Source: Tessaracoccus sp. OH4464_COT-324 (GTDB lineage Bacteria; Actinomycetota; Actinomycetes; Propionibacteriales; Propionibacteriaceae). From it: a stretch of DNA of 64,000 nucleotides. Every line of letters begins with the position of its first letter. Positions within the stretch are counted from its first letter, which is position 1. Made by a program: the position numbers and the translations under genes. Of the stretch, positions 45,181 through 53,742 are shown one piece after another. The stretch spans positions 62,001 to 126,000 of the forward strand of contig NZ_RQYZ01000002.1 of the NCBI RefSeq assembly GCF_003932855.1. The letters run 5' to 3'. The notes below the pieces were generated by a model that saw only the letters and a program-made list of their open reading frames with translations, was not told the origin of the DNA and ran no database searches.

Positions 45181-47340
45181 CTACGCGAGATCTTCAAGGT
45201 CCAGCCAGCGGGACTCCATCGGCTCAAGGACGAACTCGACGCCCCGGAGGCCGGTGCCCACGCGCTCCTTGGACAGGTTCATCAGCAGAACCTTCCCGGT
45301 CTCCTCGAAGACCGCAACCTCGACCTCGGGGTTGGTGGGCACCATCGCTCCGAACTCCGTCTCCTTGGCCGCCGCCCAGTAGATCGCGCGGTGCAGCAGC
45401 CGCGCGTTCACGGTCGAGTAGGGCAATCCCGCGATGTAGACGGAACGCCCCGAACCGAACTCCGACGCAGCCAGGTCGACAGACTTGCCGGTCAGGCGCA
45501 ACACCTGGGTGCGCCCACCGGTGGGGAAGATATCGCCGGCCCCCTCGCCCACGTCGAGGGCCCCGGGCAGATCCTGCGTGATGAAATGCTCTAGCTGCTC
45601 TACCGGATAACGGTCGGTCGACTGAGAGATGCCCAGTTCCTTATCAACCCCGAGCACATCCGAGAGCTGGAAGTAGGCGCCCTGCGCCAGACGCGCAGAC
45701 GGCTCCCCCACACCGATGAAGCCGCCGCCCCCAGCGACGAACCGACGCACCGCCACCGCCAGTTCCGGGTCGGCCCACTCCGCGCCACCCGAGAAGGCAG
45801 TCTCCGCCGCCCCCACGTTCAGCACCACGTCCAGCTCGTACAGCTTGCCCGACTTGGCCTCGTCGAAGGTCAGGAAAGTCAGCTCAAAGGGCAAACCAGC
45901 TAGCGACTCCAACACACCGAGATAGGAGTAGATCTGCTTGTACCACAGCGCGTGGGCCACCATGTGCGTCTGCCAGGTCCGCAGCTTGCCCCAGGCATTC
46001 ATGATCCCGACGCGGATCGGCGCGTTCTTCGGCAGGTGCCCCCCGCCCAACTCGTGGATCGAGCGGAACTCGTTGGCGATTTCCTCGATGCGGGCCATGA
46101 ACTCGGGGAATTGCACCGCGAGCGACAGGTAGCCGCCGTATCCGATCCGGTCCAGCGGCTTGCGGGCGATCGCTCGGCGCGCCTGGAGCCACGAATCGTT
46201 TGCCTCCCCCAACGGATCCCCCCCTGGACGGAAGACGTCGGGGAAGAAGTACGGCAGGAAGCGGCCCTCCGAGTAGGTGATCCCCGGGATATCGGAGATC
46301 ATCCGGCAGGTGGCCGCCGAGCCCACGGAGCCGACGACGCCATCAACCCCGGTAGCTGCAAAGTGCTCCCCGTAGGGTTCGGTGCCCATCCAGTTGTCCC
46401 CCAGGAACATCAGGGCCTCCTTGCCATGGGCGTGCACGATGTCCACGAGCTCCTTGACGCGCGCACACACGAAGCGGGTCTGGAAGTCGATCCAGTCGCG
46501 GAACTGCCGGGTGGGCACCCGGAAGGAACAGTTGTAGTAGCCCTCGTCCACAAAGTCCTCAGAGCGCAGCCGGTAGCCGTACTCCGCCTCGAAAGCGTCC
46601 ATCGCGAGCGGTGACACAGAGGCCGAGTAGCCGAACCAGTCGACGAATTTTTCCTTGCCCAGATCGTTGAAAACCAGCGTGAAGTGGTAGAAGAAGGTGG
46701 TGAAGCGTACCACGTTCACCTCGGGTCGTTCGACGCACCACTTCTCCAGGGAAGACTTCATGTGCTCCCACACCTTCGGGTGACGCGCGTCGTAGCCGAT
46801 CTCGCGCACCCGGGTCGGGTCATTCTGCCAGTTATTGGTGATGTAGTTGTACATCTGCGTGGAATCCCACGCCTGCCAGGCCAAGAAGTTCACGGTGTAA
46901 ACGTGGAACGGCTGCGGCTGCTCGACGGTGACCACGACATCCGTTCCCTCGCCGGAGTAGGTCCACGCCGAGCGCTCCAGCACCTCGCCGGTGGTGCGGT
47001 CGATAACGTCCCACCAGCGGTCGACGTCGCTGATGTCGGGTTCGACCTGGAGCTTGAAGTAGCCGCGCATGATGTCTATGTCCAACGGCCCCTCGGCCGC
47101 CGCTGTCGTGCGCTCGCTCATCAGGTAGAACCGAGGCCGCGCGTCGGGGTTGGCGAGCGCGAAGTCCTGATCTCCGCGCGACGGGAAGTAAGTTTCGTAA
47201 ACCTTCACGCCCAGCTGCGGGGTTATTTCGGGCAGCCACGTTCCATCCGAGTTGCGCACCGCGTCAGCCCCCAGGCGTTCAATGATGCCAGGAAGCGCAT
47301 CGTCCATGCCCTGTTCGATCGGAAGTGTCACCCGTGCCAT
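45181..47340 (-). CDS. gnpA: GH112 1,3-beta-galactosyl-N-acetylhexosamine phosphorylase
   Basis: 719 residues, the length of Cutibacterium acnes GnpA. It phosphorolyses galacto-N-biose (mucin core) and/or lacto-N-biose (milk) to galactose 1-phosphate and an N-acetylhexosamine. Family landmarks: YETYFPSRGDQDFALAN near residue 50, TTFFYHFTLVFNDLG near 220, FGYSASVSP near 247, FLGDNWMGTEPYGEHF near 317 and YFFPDVFRPGGDP near 365. Specificity (GNB or LNB) cannot be read by eye. ATG 47340 follows GGAGG by 5 nt; upstream frame has no support. It leads the importer operon. No N-acetylhexosamine kinase, galT or galE is in the window. Confidence 0.95.
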   Translation of the reverse strand: MARVTLPIEQGMDDALPGIIERLGADAVRNSDGTWLPEITPQLGVKVYETYFPSRGDQDFALANPDARPRFYLMSERTTAAAEGPLDIDIMRGYFKLQVEPDISDVDRWWDVIDRTTGEVLERSAWTYSGEGTDVVVTVEQPQPFHVYTVNFLAWQAWDSTQMYNYITNNWQNDPTRVREIGYDARHPKVWEHMKSSLEKWCVERPEVNVVRFTTFFYHFTLVFNDLGKEKFVDWFGYSASVSPLAMDAFEAEYGYRLRSEDFVDEGYYNCSFRVPTRQFRDWIDFQTRFVCARVKELVDIVHAHGKEALMFLGDNWMGTEPYGEHFAATGVDGVVGSVGSAATCRMISDIPGITYSEGRFLPYFFPDVFRPGGDPLGEANDSWLQARRAIARKPLDRIGYGGYLSLAVQFPEFMARIEEIANEFRSIHELGGGHLPKNAPIRVGIMNAWGKLRTWQTHMVAHALWYKQIYSYLGVLESLAGLPFELTFLTFDEAKSGKLYELDVVLNVGAAETAFSGGAEWADPELAVAVRRFVAGGGGFIGVGEPSARLAQGAYFQLSDVLGVDKELGISQSTDRYPVEQLEHFITQDLPGALDVGEGAGDIFPTGGRTQVLRLTGKSVDLAASEFGSGRSVYIAGLPYSTVNARLLHRAIYWAAAKETEFGAMVPTNPEVEVAVFEETGKVLLMNLSKERVGTGLRGVEFVLEPMESRWLDLEDLA

Positions 47341-47545
47341 CAAGTCCTCCATCGCGGTTGGTTTTCGCGAACCGATTGTGTCCCCCAACGCGACAAAAAG
47401 CCAACACACAATGGAAATGCGCAATTGCGTTGAGCACGCTCTTAACCAGCGCCCCGCCAAGGCCAGCGAACAGACTACCGCCCGCGTTCTAGATGGCTCA
47501 CTCCCCCTCCACCAACCATGCAGCGGCCCGCGGTCTGTGGACGAA
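47341..47545 (-). promoter_or_regulatory. Upstream region of gnpA with possible operator
   Basis: About 205 bases without a gene. A perfect 10-bp palindrome CGCAATTGCG lies at 47420-47429, about 80 nt before the gnpA start, and could be a regulator site. A run of T on the minus strand follows (near 47395). No regulator gene is adjacent. The promoter itself is not clear. Confidence 0.35.
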
Positions 47546-47570
47546 GGGGTCCCGCGAACTGCGGGACCCC
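47546..47570 (-). terminator. Terminator of nrdJ
   Basis: GGGGTCCCGC (47546-47555) pairs perfectly with GCGGGACCCC (47561-47570), loop 5 nt, 15 nt beyond the nrdJ stop on the minus strand, followed by TTCGTCC. Confidence 0.8.
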
Positions 47571-47584
47571 ACCTCCACGCGGAA

Positions 47585-50413
47585 TCAGCTGCAGCCGCTG
47601 GTGGCGCCGCAGCCCTCGCAGGCGTAGCACGACCCGCTCGGGCGCATCTTGGTGCCGCAAGTCATGCACAGCGGGGCGTCAATGGCGTTGCCGGTGATCG
47701 ACTCCAGCAACTCGGCGGTAGTGCGCACATCAAGCAACGAGGGCTGCCGAGCCCCGTCCACGTTGAAGTTGTCCCCGTCGTCGTTGCGCAACTGATCGAA
47801 CTCGGGCATCTCCAACTCGTCCTCCGGCGCGACGTACGATCCCGTCTGCACGTAACGCGCCCGCTCGGCGGAGGAGAAGATCCCCAGGTCCGCACGATCG
47901 TCGAAGCTCAGGTAGTCAAGAGCGAGCCGGCGGAAGATGTAGTCCATGAAGGACTGCGCGATGCGGATCTCCGGGTCGTCGGTCATGCCCGCCGGCTCGA
48001 ACTTCAGGTTGGTGAACTTCTGCACGTAGCTCTCCAACGGAACGCCGTACTGCAGGCCAATCGATACCGCGATCGAGAACGCATCCATCACACCGGAGAG
48101 CGTGGAGCCCTGCTTGCCCAGCTTCAGGAAAACCTCGCCCAAACGACCGTCCTGATAGGCGCTGGAGGTCATGTACCCCTCCGCACCACTCACAGAGAAG
48201 CTCGTCGTACGCGACATCCGCGACTTCGGCAGCCTCTCCCGCTTGGGCCGGTAGACGATCTTCTCGACGATCTTCTCCTTCGGCTCATCCTCCGGCTTCT
48301 TGCCGTCCGACAGCGGCTGGCCCACCTTGCAGTTGTCCCGATAGACGGCCAGCGCCTTCAGCCCCATCTTCCAGCCCTCCAGATAGACGTGTGCAATGTC
48401 TTCGACAGTGGCCGACTCTGGCAGGTTGACGGTCTTGGAGATGGCCCCGGACAGGAAGGGCTGGACTGCAGCCATCATTCGGACGTGGCCCATGGGCTTG
48501 ATGGCGCGCTGGCCCATCGCGGTGTCGAACACTTCGTAGTGCTTGCTCGCCAGGTGCGGCGCGCCCACGACGTGACCGTGCTCGGAGATGAACGCGACGA
48601 TGTCGTCGATTTCCTGCTTGGCGTAGCCGAAGCGGGCCAGGGCGACGGGGATCGTCTGGTTGACGATCTGCATGGAGCCTCCGCCGACCAGCTTTTTGAA
48701 CTTGACCAGCGAGAAGTCCGGCTCGATTCCAGTGGTGTCGCAGTCCATCATGAAACCGATGGTTCCCGTGGGAGCCAGCACCGACGCCTGCGCGTTGCGG
48801 AAACCGAACTTCACGCCGCGCTCCACCACCTTGGCCCATTCCCGGGCGGCGGCATCGTAGATGGGCAGATCGTCGGTCATCGGGTGCAGGTCCTCGTTGG
48901 CGGCCTGATGCTTGCGCATCACTCGCTGGTGGTCCTCCGCGTTGACGGCGTAGCCCTCGTAGGGTCCGACCACCTCGGCCATCTCCGTGGAACGGCGGTA
49001 CGCCACCCCAGTCATCAGCGACGTGATGGCAGCCGCTGTGGAGCGCCCGCCGTCGGTGTCGTATCCCTTACCGGTCGCCATGAGCAACGCGCCCAGGTTG
49101 GCGTAGCCGATGCCGAGCTGTCGGTAGGCGCGCGTGGTCTCGCCGATGGATTCGGTCGGGAAGTCCGCAAAGCAGATGGAGATGTCCATCGCCGTGAAGA
49201 TCAGCTCCACCGCTTTGACGAAGCGTTCCACCTGGAAGGTGCCGTCCTCGGCCAGGAACTTGAGCAGGTTCAGCGATGCCAGGTTGCAGGAGCTGTTGTC
49301 CAGGCTCATGTACTCGGAGCACGGGTTGGAGGCCGTGATGGGGCCGGTCACCGGGTTGGTGTGCCAGGAGTTGATCGTGTCGTTGTATTGGATGCCGGGA
49401 TCCGCGCACTCCCAGGCAGCCTTCGCGATCTTGCCGAACAGCTCCCGAGCATCCACCTCCTCGATAACCTCACCGGTCAGACGCGCCCGCAACCCGAACT
49501 TGTCGCCGTGTTCCACGGCGCGCATGAACTCGTCGGAGACGCGCACGGAGTTGTTGGCGTTCTGGTACTGCACGGAGACGATATCCTTGCCTCCCAGATC
49601 CATGTCGAACCCAGCGTCGCGCAGCGCCCGGATCTTGTCCTCCTCCCGGGCTTTCGTCTCGACGAACTCCTCGATGTCCGGATGGTCCACGTCGAGAACC
49701 ACCATCTTCGCAGCACGTCGAGTCGCGCCACCCGACTTGATCGTGCCTGCGGAGGCATCGGCCCCTCGCATGAACGATACCGGCCCGGATGCTGTTCCGC
49801 CCGAACTCAGCAGCTCCTTCGACGAACGGATGCGCGACAGGTTCAGGCCGGCCCCGGAACCACCCTTGAAGATGAAGCCCTCTTCCTTGTACCAGTTGAG
49901 GATCGACTCCATGGAATCGTCGACCGAAAGAATGAAGCAGGCGCTCACCTGTTGCGGCGATGGGGTGCCGACGTTGAACCACACAGGCGAGTTGAATGAG
50001 AAGTACTGGTTGAGCAACATCCAGGTGAGTTCGTGCTCGAACACTTCGGCGTCTTCCGCGGTCGCGAAGTAACCGTACTCGGCGCCCGTCTTGACGTACT
50101 TGCCCACTACTCGATCGATGATCTGCCGCAAGCTGGTCTCACGCCGCGGTGTGCCGACGGCCCCCCGGAAGTACTTGGTGGTGACGATCGTGGAGGCGTT
50201 GAGGCTCCAGGTTTTGGGGAACTCAACCCCCTGCTGTTCAAAGACCGTTTCTCCAGTCTTCCAGTTGGTCTGCACGACATCGCGGAGCTCCCACTCGACC
50301 TCGTCATAGGGGTGCACCCCCGCGGTGGTGAACACCCGCTCCACGGTCAGACCCGTGCCCGTCTTCCTGGCTGCGGTCTTACGGGCAGCGGCGCCCTTGT
50401 CGGCATTCGGCAT
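47585..50413 (-). CDS. nrdJ: Adenosylcobalamin-dependent class II ribonucleotide reductase
   Basis: 942 residues. It reduces ribonucleoside diphosphates to deoxyribonucleotides with adenosylcobalamin and needs no oxygen. The 10-stranded barrel shows SACFILSVDDSMESIL (first redox Cys, near 158), ASNPCSEYMSLDNSSCNLASLN (barrel loop with radical Cys, near 350-370) and LAPTGTIGFMMDCDTTGIEP (phosphate site, near 545-565). The C-terminus ends with CMTCGTKM and SCYACEGCGATSGC, the swinging cysteine redox arm plus zinc-binding cysteines. It lies 51 nt downstream of nrdR and should be controlled by the tandem NrdR boxes. The ATG has only a weak GA-rich ribosome site. Confidence 0.96.
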   Translation of the reverse strand: MPNADKGAAARKTAARKTGTGLTVERVFTTAGVHPYDEVEWELRDVVQTNWKTGETVFEQQGVEFPKTWSLNASTIVTTKYFRGAVGTPRRETSLRQIIDRVVGKYVKTGAEYGYFATAEDAEVFEHELTWMLLNQYFSFNSPVWFNVGTPSPQQVSACFILSVDDSMESILNWYKEEGFIFKGGSGAGLNLSRIRSSKELLSSGGTASGPVSFMRGADASAGTIKSGGATRRAAKMVVLDVDHPDIEEFVETKAREEDKIRALRDAGFDMDLGGKDIVSVQYQNANNSVRVSDEFMRAVEHGDKFGLRARLTGEVIEEVDARELFGKIAKAAWECADPGIQYNDTINSWHTNPVTGPITASNPCSEYMSLDNSSCNLASLNLLKFLAEDGTFQVERFVKAVELIFTAMDISICFADFPTESIGETTRAYRQLGIGYANLGALLMATGKGYDTDGGRSTAAAITSLMTGVAYRRSTEMAEVVGPYEGYAVNAEDHQRVMRKHQAANEDLHPMTDDLPIYDAAAREWAKVVERGVKFGFRNAQASVLAPTGTIGFMMDCDTTGIEPDFSLVKFKKLVGGGSMQIVNQTIPVALARFGYAKQEIDDIVAFISEHGHVVGAPHLASKHYEVFDTAMGQRAIKPMGHVRMMAAVQPFLSGAISKTVNLPESATVEDIAHVYLEGWKMGLKALAVYRDNCKVGQPLSDGKKPEDEPKEKIVEKIVYRPKRERLPKSRMSRTTSFSVSGAEGYMTSSAYQDGRLGEVFLKLGKQGSTLSGVMDAFSIAVSIGLQYGVPLESYVQKFTNLKFEPAGMTDDPEIRIAQSFMDYIFRRLALDYLSFDDRADLGIFSSAERARYVQTGSYVAPEDELEMPEFDQLRNDDGDNFNVDGARQPSLLDVRTTAELLESITGNAIDAPLCMTCGTKMRPSGSCYACEGCGATSGCS

Positions 50414-50464
50414 GGCTCTCTCTTCTCGTCCCTTAAATGGTTGGTTGTGAAACGCGATCCCTGA

Positions 50465-50983
50465 TCAGCCGATCAGCGGATCCTGAGTCGCTACAGCCTT
50501 CTTGGCCGCGCGGCGACTGGTCGAGGCGGTCTCCACCGCAGTTCCCTCACTCATGGCTTCAATCTCATGAGCAAAGTCCTCGACAGAGTCGAAGTTTTTG
50601 TAGACAGATGCAAAGCGTAGGTAGGCGACCGCGTCAAGCTCGGACAGCGGACCAAGAATGGCGACCCCCACCTGTTCCGAGGGGATCTCTGCGACGCCGT
50701 AGGCTCGCAGGGTCTCCTCCACCTGCTGCCCCAGGGCGGCCAGCTGATCCGCCGTGACAGGCCTCCCTTGACACGCCTGGGAGACACCGCGAACGACTTT
50801 CTCCCTACTGAAAGGCTCAAGCACCCCCGAACGCTTAACAACGTGGAGAACCACTTGCTCCATAGTGGAGAATTTGCGCTCACACGAGACGCAGAATCGT
50901 CTCCGACGAATGGCGGAGCCGTCTTCGGTAGCCCGCGAATCGGACACTCGCGTGTCCGGGAAACGACAGAACGGGCAGTGCAC
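50465..50983 (-). CDS. nrdR: Transcriptional repressor NrdR
   Basis: 172 residues. N-terminal zinc ribbon CPFC (3-6) and CVSC (31-34) binds NrdR boxes; an ATP-cone ([20 protein letters not shown], residues about 48-135) senses ATP and dATP. It represses ribonucleotide reductase when dATP is high. A charged C-terminal tail of about 30 residues follows the core. GTG 50983 follows AGGAAGG by 7 nt. It leads the nrdR-nrdJ operon and has two NrdR boxes upstream, indicating autoregulation. Confidence 0.95.
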   Translation of the reverse strand: MHCPFCRFPDTRVSDSRATEDGSAIRRRRFCVSCERKFSTMEQVVLHVVKRSGVLEPFSREKVVRGVSQACQGRPVTADQLAALGQQVEETLRAYGVAEIPSEQVGVAILGPLSELDAVAYLRFASVYKNFDSVEDFAHEIEAMSEGTAVETASTSRRAAKKAVATQDPLIG

Positions 50984-51019
50984 GGCTGGACCTTCCTACG
51001 ACCGCAGCCACCGCCGGAA

Positions 51020-51035
51020 ACACAAGCTATTGAGC
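51020..51035 (-). promoter_or_regulatory. NrdR box 1
   Basis: ACACAAGCTATTGAGC matches 12 of 16 positions of the palindromic NrdR-box consensus (ACACAATATATTGTGT type) and lies 37-52 nt upstream of the nrdR start. Confidence 0.65.
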
Positions 51036-51051
51036 TCCCGAACACACGTGG

Positions 51052-51067
51052 CCACTAGATGTAGGAG
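51052..51067 (-). promoter_or_regulatory. NrdR box 2
   Basis: CCACTAGATGTAGGAG matches about half of the NrdR-box consensus. Its start is 32 bp from box 1, three helical turns, which is the characteristic spacing of paired NrdR boxes. Confidence 0.5.
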
Positions 51068-51129
51068 ATACCGTACACAGCTGCGCGCCACAGCTCAAGC
51101 CCGACACGCAGCCACATCCGGTACCCACT

Positions 51130-51420
51130 CTAGGGCTCCACACTCCGCCAGCCGACATCTGCGATCACCTCGGGGCCCGGGTCGAGCACAGCCGAAACAT
51201 AACCGACAACGCCCGACACGCCCGCCACAACAGCGACCATTGCCACGAGCGCCGCCCGCAGCTTGCCCCACGCCGCGTTCACCACCACTACTCGCGACAC
51301 GCGGCACGACGTAGCCCTCGGCACCACCGCGACCCGAAAAGCGCGCGGAGGTCGCGACAGCGGCATCGTTCGACGAGCCCGCCTATGAATGGCACTCTCC
51401 GTAGCAGTCAAGACGCTCAC
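51130..51420 (-). CDS. Small SOS-controlled membrane protein (DivS/ChiZ position, no LysM)
   Basis: 96 residues. An Arg-rich cytoplasmic N-terminus (1-48) precedes one membrane helix (LRAALVAMVAVVAGVSGVV, about 53-71) and a short exterior tail ending GWRSVEP. Its position, divergent from lexA and upstream of nrdR, matches C. glutamicum divS and mycobacterial chiZ, which block cell division during the SOS response. Unlike ChiZ it lacks a C-terminal LysM domain. GTG 51420 follows AAGGAGG by 5 nt, and a LexA box lies at 51433-51448. A division-inhibitor role is inferred from position and regulation, not from sequence similarity I can verify. Confidence 0.7.
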   Translation of the reverse strand: MSVLTATESAIHRRARRTMPLSRPPRAFRVAVVPRATSCRVSRVVVVNAAWGKLRAALVAMVAVVAGVSGVVGYVSAVLDPGPEVIADVGWRSVEP

Positions 51421-51432
51421 TTCAACCTCCTT

Positions 51433-51448
51433 GTGGACATTTGTTCGA
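51433..51448 (-). promoter_or_regulatory. LexA box of the divS-like gene
   Basis: Reading the minus strand, TCGAAC-AAAT-GTCCAC: the first half-site is perfect, the second degenerate, against TCGAACnnnnGTTCGA. It ends just before the AAGGAGG of the divS-like gene, so bound LexA would block it. Confidence 0.6.
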
Positions 51449-51561
51449 TTACATCCTAGGTGTGCGCACCACAAATTGCAACATATTTTCGATTACGTCA
51501 TCCGCTTGCGACGCCAGACCCCATGCAAGCAAGGATCACTGACACTTTCGCCGCACAGCTA

Positions 51562-51577
51562 TCGAACACTTGTGCGG
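51562..51577 (+). promoter_or_regulatory. LexA box overlapping the lexA promoter
   Basis: TCGAAC-ACTT-GTGCGG matches ten of twelve defined positions of the actinobacterial SOS box. TCGAAC occupies the -35 position, 17 nt before the -10 box TAGACT (51585-51590), which is itself 6 nt before the lexA ATG. This indicates autoregulation and a leaderless lexA message. Confidence 0.75.
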
Positions 51578-51596
51578 TTTACGGTAGACTGGCCGC

Positions 51597-52298
51597 ATGC
51601 GTGATAGTCGAGTGGGGAGGCCTTCCAAGGCTCAGTTGGCGGCGGAGCTAGGCGAGGCGCCAAACGCCGCGCTCAGTGCCCGCGCCTACAAGATCCTGGG
51701 CGTCATCCGCGAGTCGCTGGAGAAACGCGGTTTTCCGCCCAGCGTGCGTGAGATGGCGGACGCATCGGGGCTGTCCTCACCATCGAGCGTCTCACACCAG
51801 TTGAGGGCGCTGGAGGAGGCGGGCTACATCCGACGAGAGTCCAACCGCTCTCGCTCTCTCGTGCTGACAGACCCTCTAACTCGACAGCAGTTGCCTTTCC
51901 CATCGCCGGAGCCGGAAAACGGCCGCACCGTCCGCGCCCCGCTGGTCGGTCGCATCGCCGCTGGCGGTCCCATATTGGCCGAGCAGCACGTCGAGGATGT
52001 GTTTCAGCTGCCCGAGCAGTTGGTGGGCCACGGCGATTTCTTCATGCTCGAAGTCAAGGGGGATTCGATGATCGATGCGGCAATCTGTGACGGCGATTGG
52101 GTTGTGGTACGTCGCCAGGAGGTGGCCTCAAACGGCGAGATCGTCGCGGCTCTGCTCGACGATGAGGCGACCGTTAAAACTCTCCGTCGCACGGGCTCCG
52201 AGGTCTGGCTTCAACCTGCGAACGAGAACTACGATCCAATCGATGGCCGCGGCTGCCGGATCATGGGCAAAGTGGTCGCCGTGCTGCGCCGCGTCTGA
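51597..52298 (+). CDS. lexA: SOS repressor LexA
   Basis: 233 residues. The N-terminal winged helix-turn-helix (residues about 30-95: [21 protein letters not shown], then [21 protein letters not shown]) binds the SOS box. The S24 peptidase-like domain holds the Ala-Gly cleavage site in GRIAAGGP, Ser in [15 protein letters not shown] and Lys in [11 protein letters not shown]. RecA-stimulated self-cleavage induces repair genes. A 20-residue basic tail precedes the first helix. The start is leaderless (TAGACT 6 nt upstream). Confidence 0.96.
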   Translation: MRDSRVGRPSKAQLAAELGEAPNAALSARAYKILGVIRESLEKRGFPPSVREMADASGLSSPSSVSHQLRALEEAGYIRRESNRSRSLVLTDPLTRQQLPFPSPEPENGRTVRAPLVGRIAAGGPILAEQHVEDVFQLPEQLVGHGDFFMLEVKGDSMIDAAICDGDWVVVRRQEVASNGEIVAALLDDEATVKTLRRTGSEVWLQPANENYDPIDGRGCRIMGKVVAVLRRV

Positions 52299-52301
52299 GG
52301 C

Positions 52302-52333
52302 GAGTCGAGGCGGGAGCCCTCCCACCCCGACTC
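52302..52333. terminator. Hairpin between lexA and pntB
   Basis: GAGTCGAGGCGGGAG (52302-52316) pairs with CTCCCACCCCGACTC (52319-52333) with two mismatches. It lies between convergent stop codons and can fold on both strands. Confidence 0.7.
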
Positions 52334-52339
52334 CCCGAC

Positions 52340-53740
52340 TCACTTGACCGCTGCAGGAAGCTGGGCCACAAGGTCGTTCGTCGAAACCTTTGCGTCCCCG
52401 AAATACATCACTGAGTTCTCCAGGAAGAACAACGGATTCTGCACTCCCGCATACCCAGCGTTCATCGAACGTTTAAAGACGACGACGTTCTTCGCCTCCC
52501 ACACCCTGAGCACCGGCATCCCGGAGATTGGCGATCCCGGCTCGTTGGCCGCAGGGTTCACCGTGTCGTTGGCACCAATCACCAACACCACGTCCGCATC
52601 CGCGAAGTCGTCGTTGATCTCGTCCATCTCGAACACGATGTCGTAGGGCACCTTGGCCTCAGCCAGGAGCACGTTCATATGACCAGGCAGGCGGCCCGCC
52701 ACCGGATGGATCGCGAACGCCACCTCCGTGCCGTTCGCTTGCAGGCGCTGAGTCAGTTCGGCGACCGGGTACTGGGCCTGTGCCACGGCCATGCCATAGC
52801 CCGGCGCGATGATCACCTTCTTCGCCTCCGCGAGCAGCTGCGCGACCTCGGCGCTCGCCGCCTCCCGATACTCGCCCATCTCGCCGCTGTCGGCCACCGG
52901 GGTGTCCCCGAAGCCGCCCAAGATGACGGAAATGAAGGACCTGTTCATGGCACGACACATGATGTACGACAGGATCGCGCCGGAAGCACCAACCAGGGCG
53001 CCGGTGATCACCAGGATCGTCTGGCCCAGCGTGAAGCCCGACGCGGCGGCCGCCCAACCGGAGTAGGAGTTCAGCATGGAGACGACCACCGGCATATCGG
53101 CACCGCCGATGGCGGCAACCAAATGGAAGCCCAGCCACAGCGCCAGCACCGTCATCAGAAGCAGCGGAACAAGGCTCTGCGTTGCGCAGTACCACCAGCC
53201 GAGCAGCACCATGATGACGAGATTCGCCAGGTTCAGCCAATGCCGACCCGGCAATGTGAGAGGTTTCGAACTCATCCGCCCATTCAGCTTCGCCCAGGCC
53301 ACCACGGATCCAGTGAACGTGACGGCACCGATCAGGATCCCGAGATAAACCTCAATCGCGTGCAGCAGGTCAGAACTGTGCCCAACGAAGTGCACGTTGA
53401 AGCCGACGAGTACGGCCGCCATGCCCACGAAGCTGTGCAGCAACGCGATGAGTTCGGGCATCCCCGTCATCTCCACCTGGCGCGCCCGCCAGATTCCGAT
53501 GACTGCGCCCAATGTAATCGCCACGTACAGGGCAATCGCTGAGCCAAATTGGATATTGCTGGTCACGATATCGGTGTAGCCGATTGCGAAGTTCGTGGCC
53601 ACGATGGCGAAGAACATGCCGAGGATGCCGAAGGCGTTTCCCTTCTTCGCGGTCTCGTGCCTACTCAGCCCCGCCAGGGCGAGGATGAACATGATGCCTG
53701 CGAAGATGAAGGTGGCGTTGATGAAGTTGGCCAGATACAT
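52340..53740 (-). CDS. pntB: NAD(P) transhydrogenase beta subunit
   Basis: 466 residues. About eight to nine membrane helices fill residues 1-270 (domain II), followed by the NADP(H)-binding domain III with [20 protein letters not shown] near residue 315 and [15 protein letters not shown] near 392. With PntA it couples hydride transfer from NADH to NADP+ to proton entry, supplying NADPH. AGGAAGGG inside the end of pntA serves as its ribosome site; only 2 nt separate the genes. Confidence 0.96.
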   Translation of the reverse strand: MYLANFINATFIFAGIMFILALAGLSRHETAKKGNAFGILGMFFAIVATNFAIGYTDIVTSNIQFGSAIALYVAITLGAVIGIWRARQVEMTGMPELIALLHSFVGMAAVLVGFNVHFVGHSSDLLHAIEVYLGILIGAVTFTGSVVAWAKLNGRMSSKPLTLPGRHWLNLANLVIMVLLGWWYCATQSLVPLLLMTVLALWLGFHLVAAIGGADMPVVVSMLNSYSGWAAAASGFTLGQTILVITGALVGASGAILSYIMCRAMNRSFISVILGGFGDTPVADSGEMGEYREAASAEVAQLLAEAKKVIIAPGYGMAVAQAQYPVAELTQRLQANGTEVAFAIHPVAGRLPGHMNVLLAEAKVPYDIVFEMDEINDDFADADVVLVIGANDTVNPAANEPGSPISGMPVLRVWEAKNVVVFKRSMNAGYAGVQNPLFFLENSVMYFGDAKVSTNDLVAQLPAAVK

Positions 53741-53742
53741 GA

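Noticed and set aside
47252-49999. A 915-codon open frame on the plus strand opposite gnpA start and nrdJ
   Set aside because: It is antisense to an unmistakable class II reductase, and its Arg/His/Val-rich composition is the usual shadow of a high-GC gene.
50414-51129. Cobalamin riboswitch controlling the B12-dependent reductase
   Set aside because: No B12-box-like sequence or suitable leader was seen; NrdR boxes explain the control.
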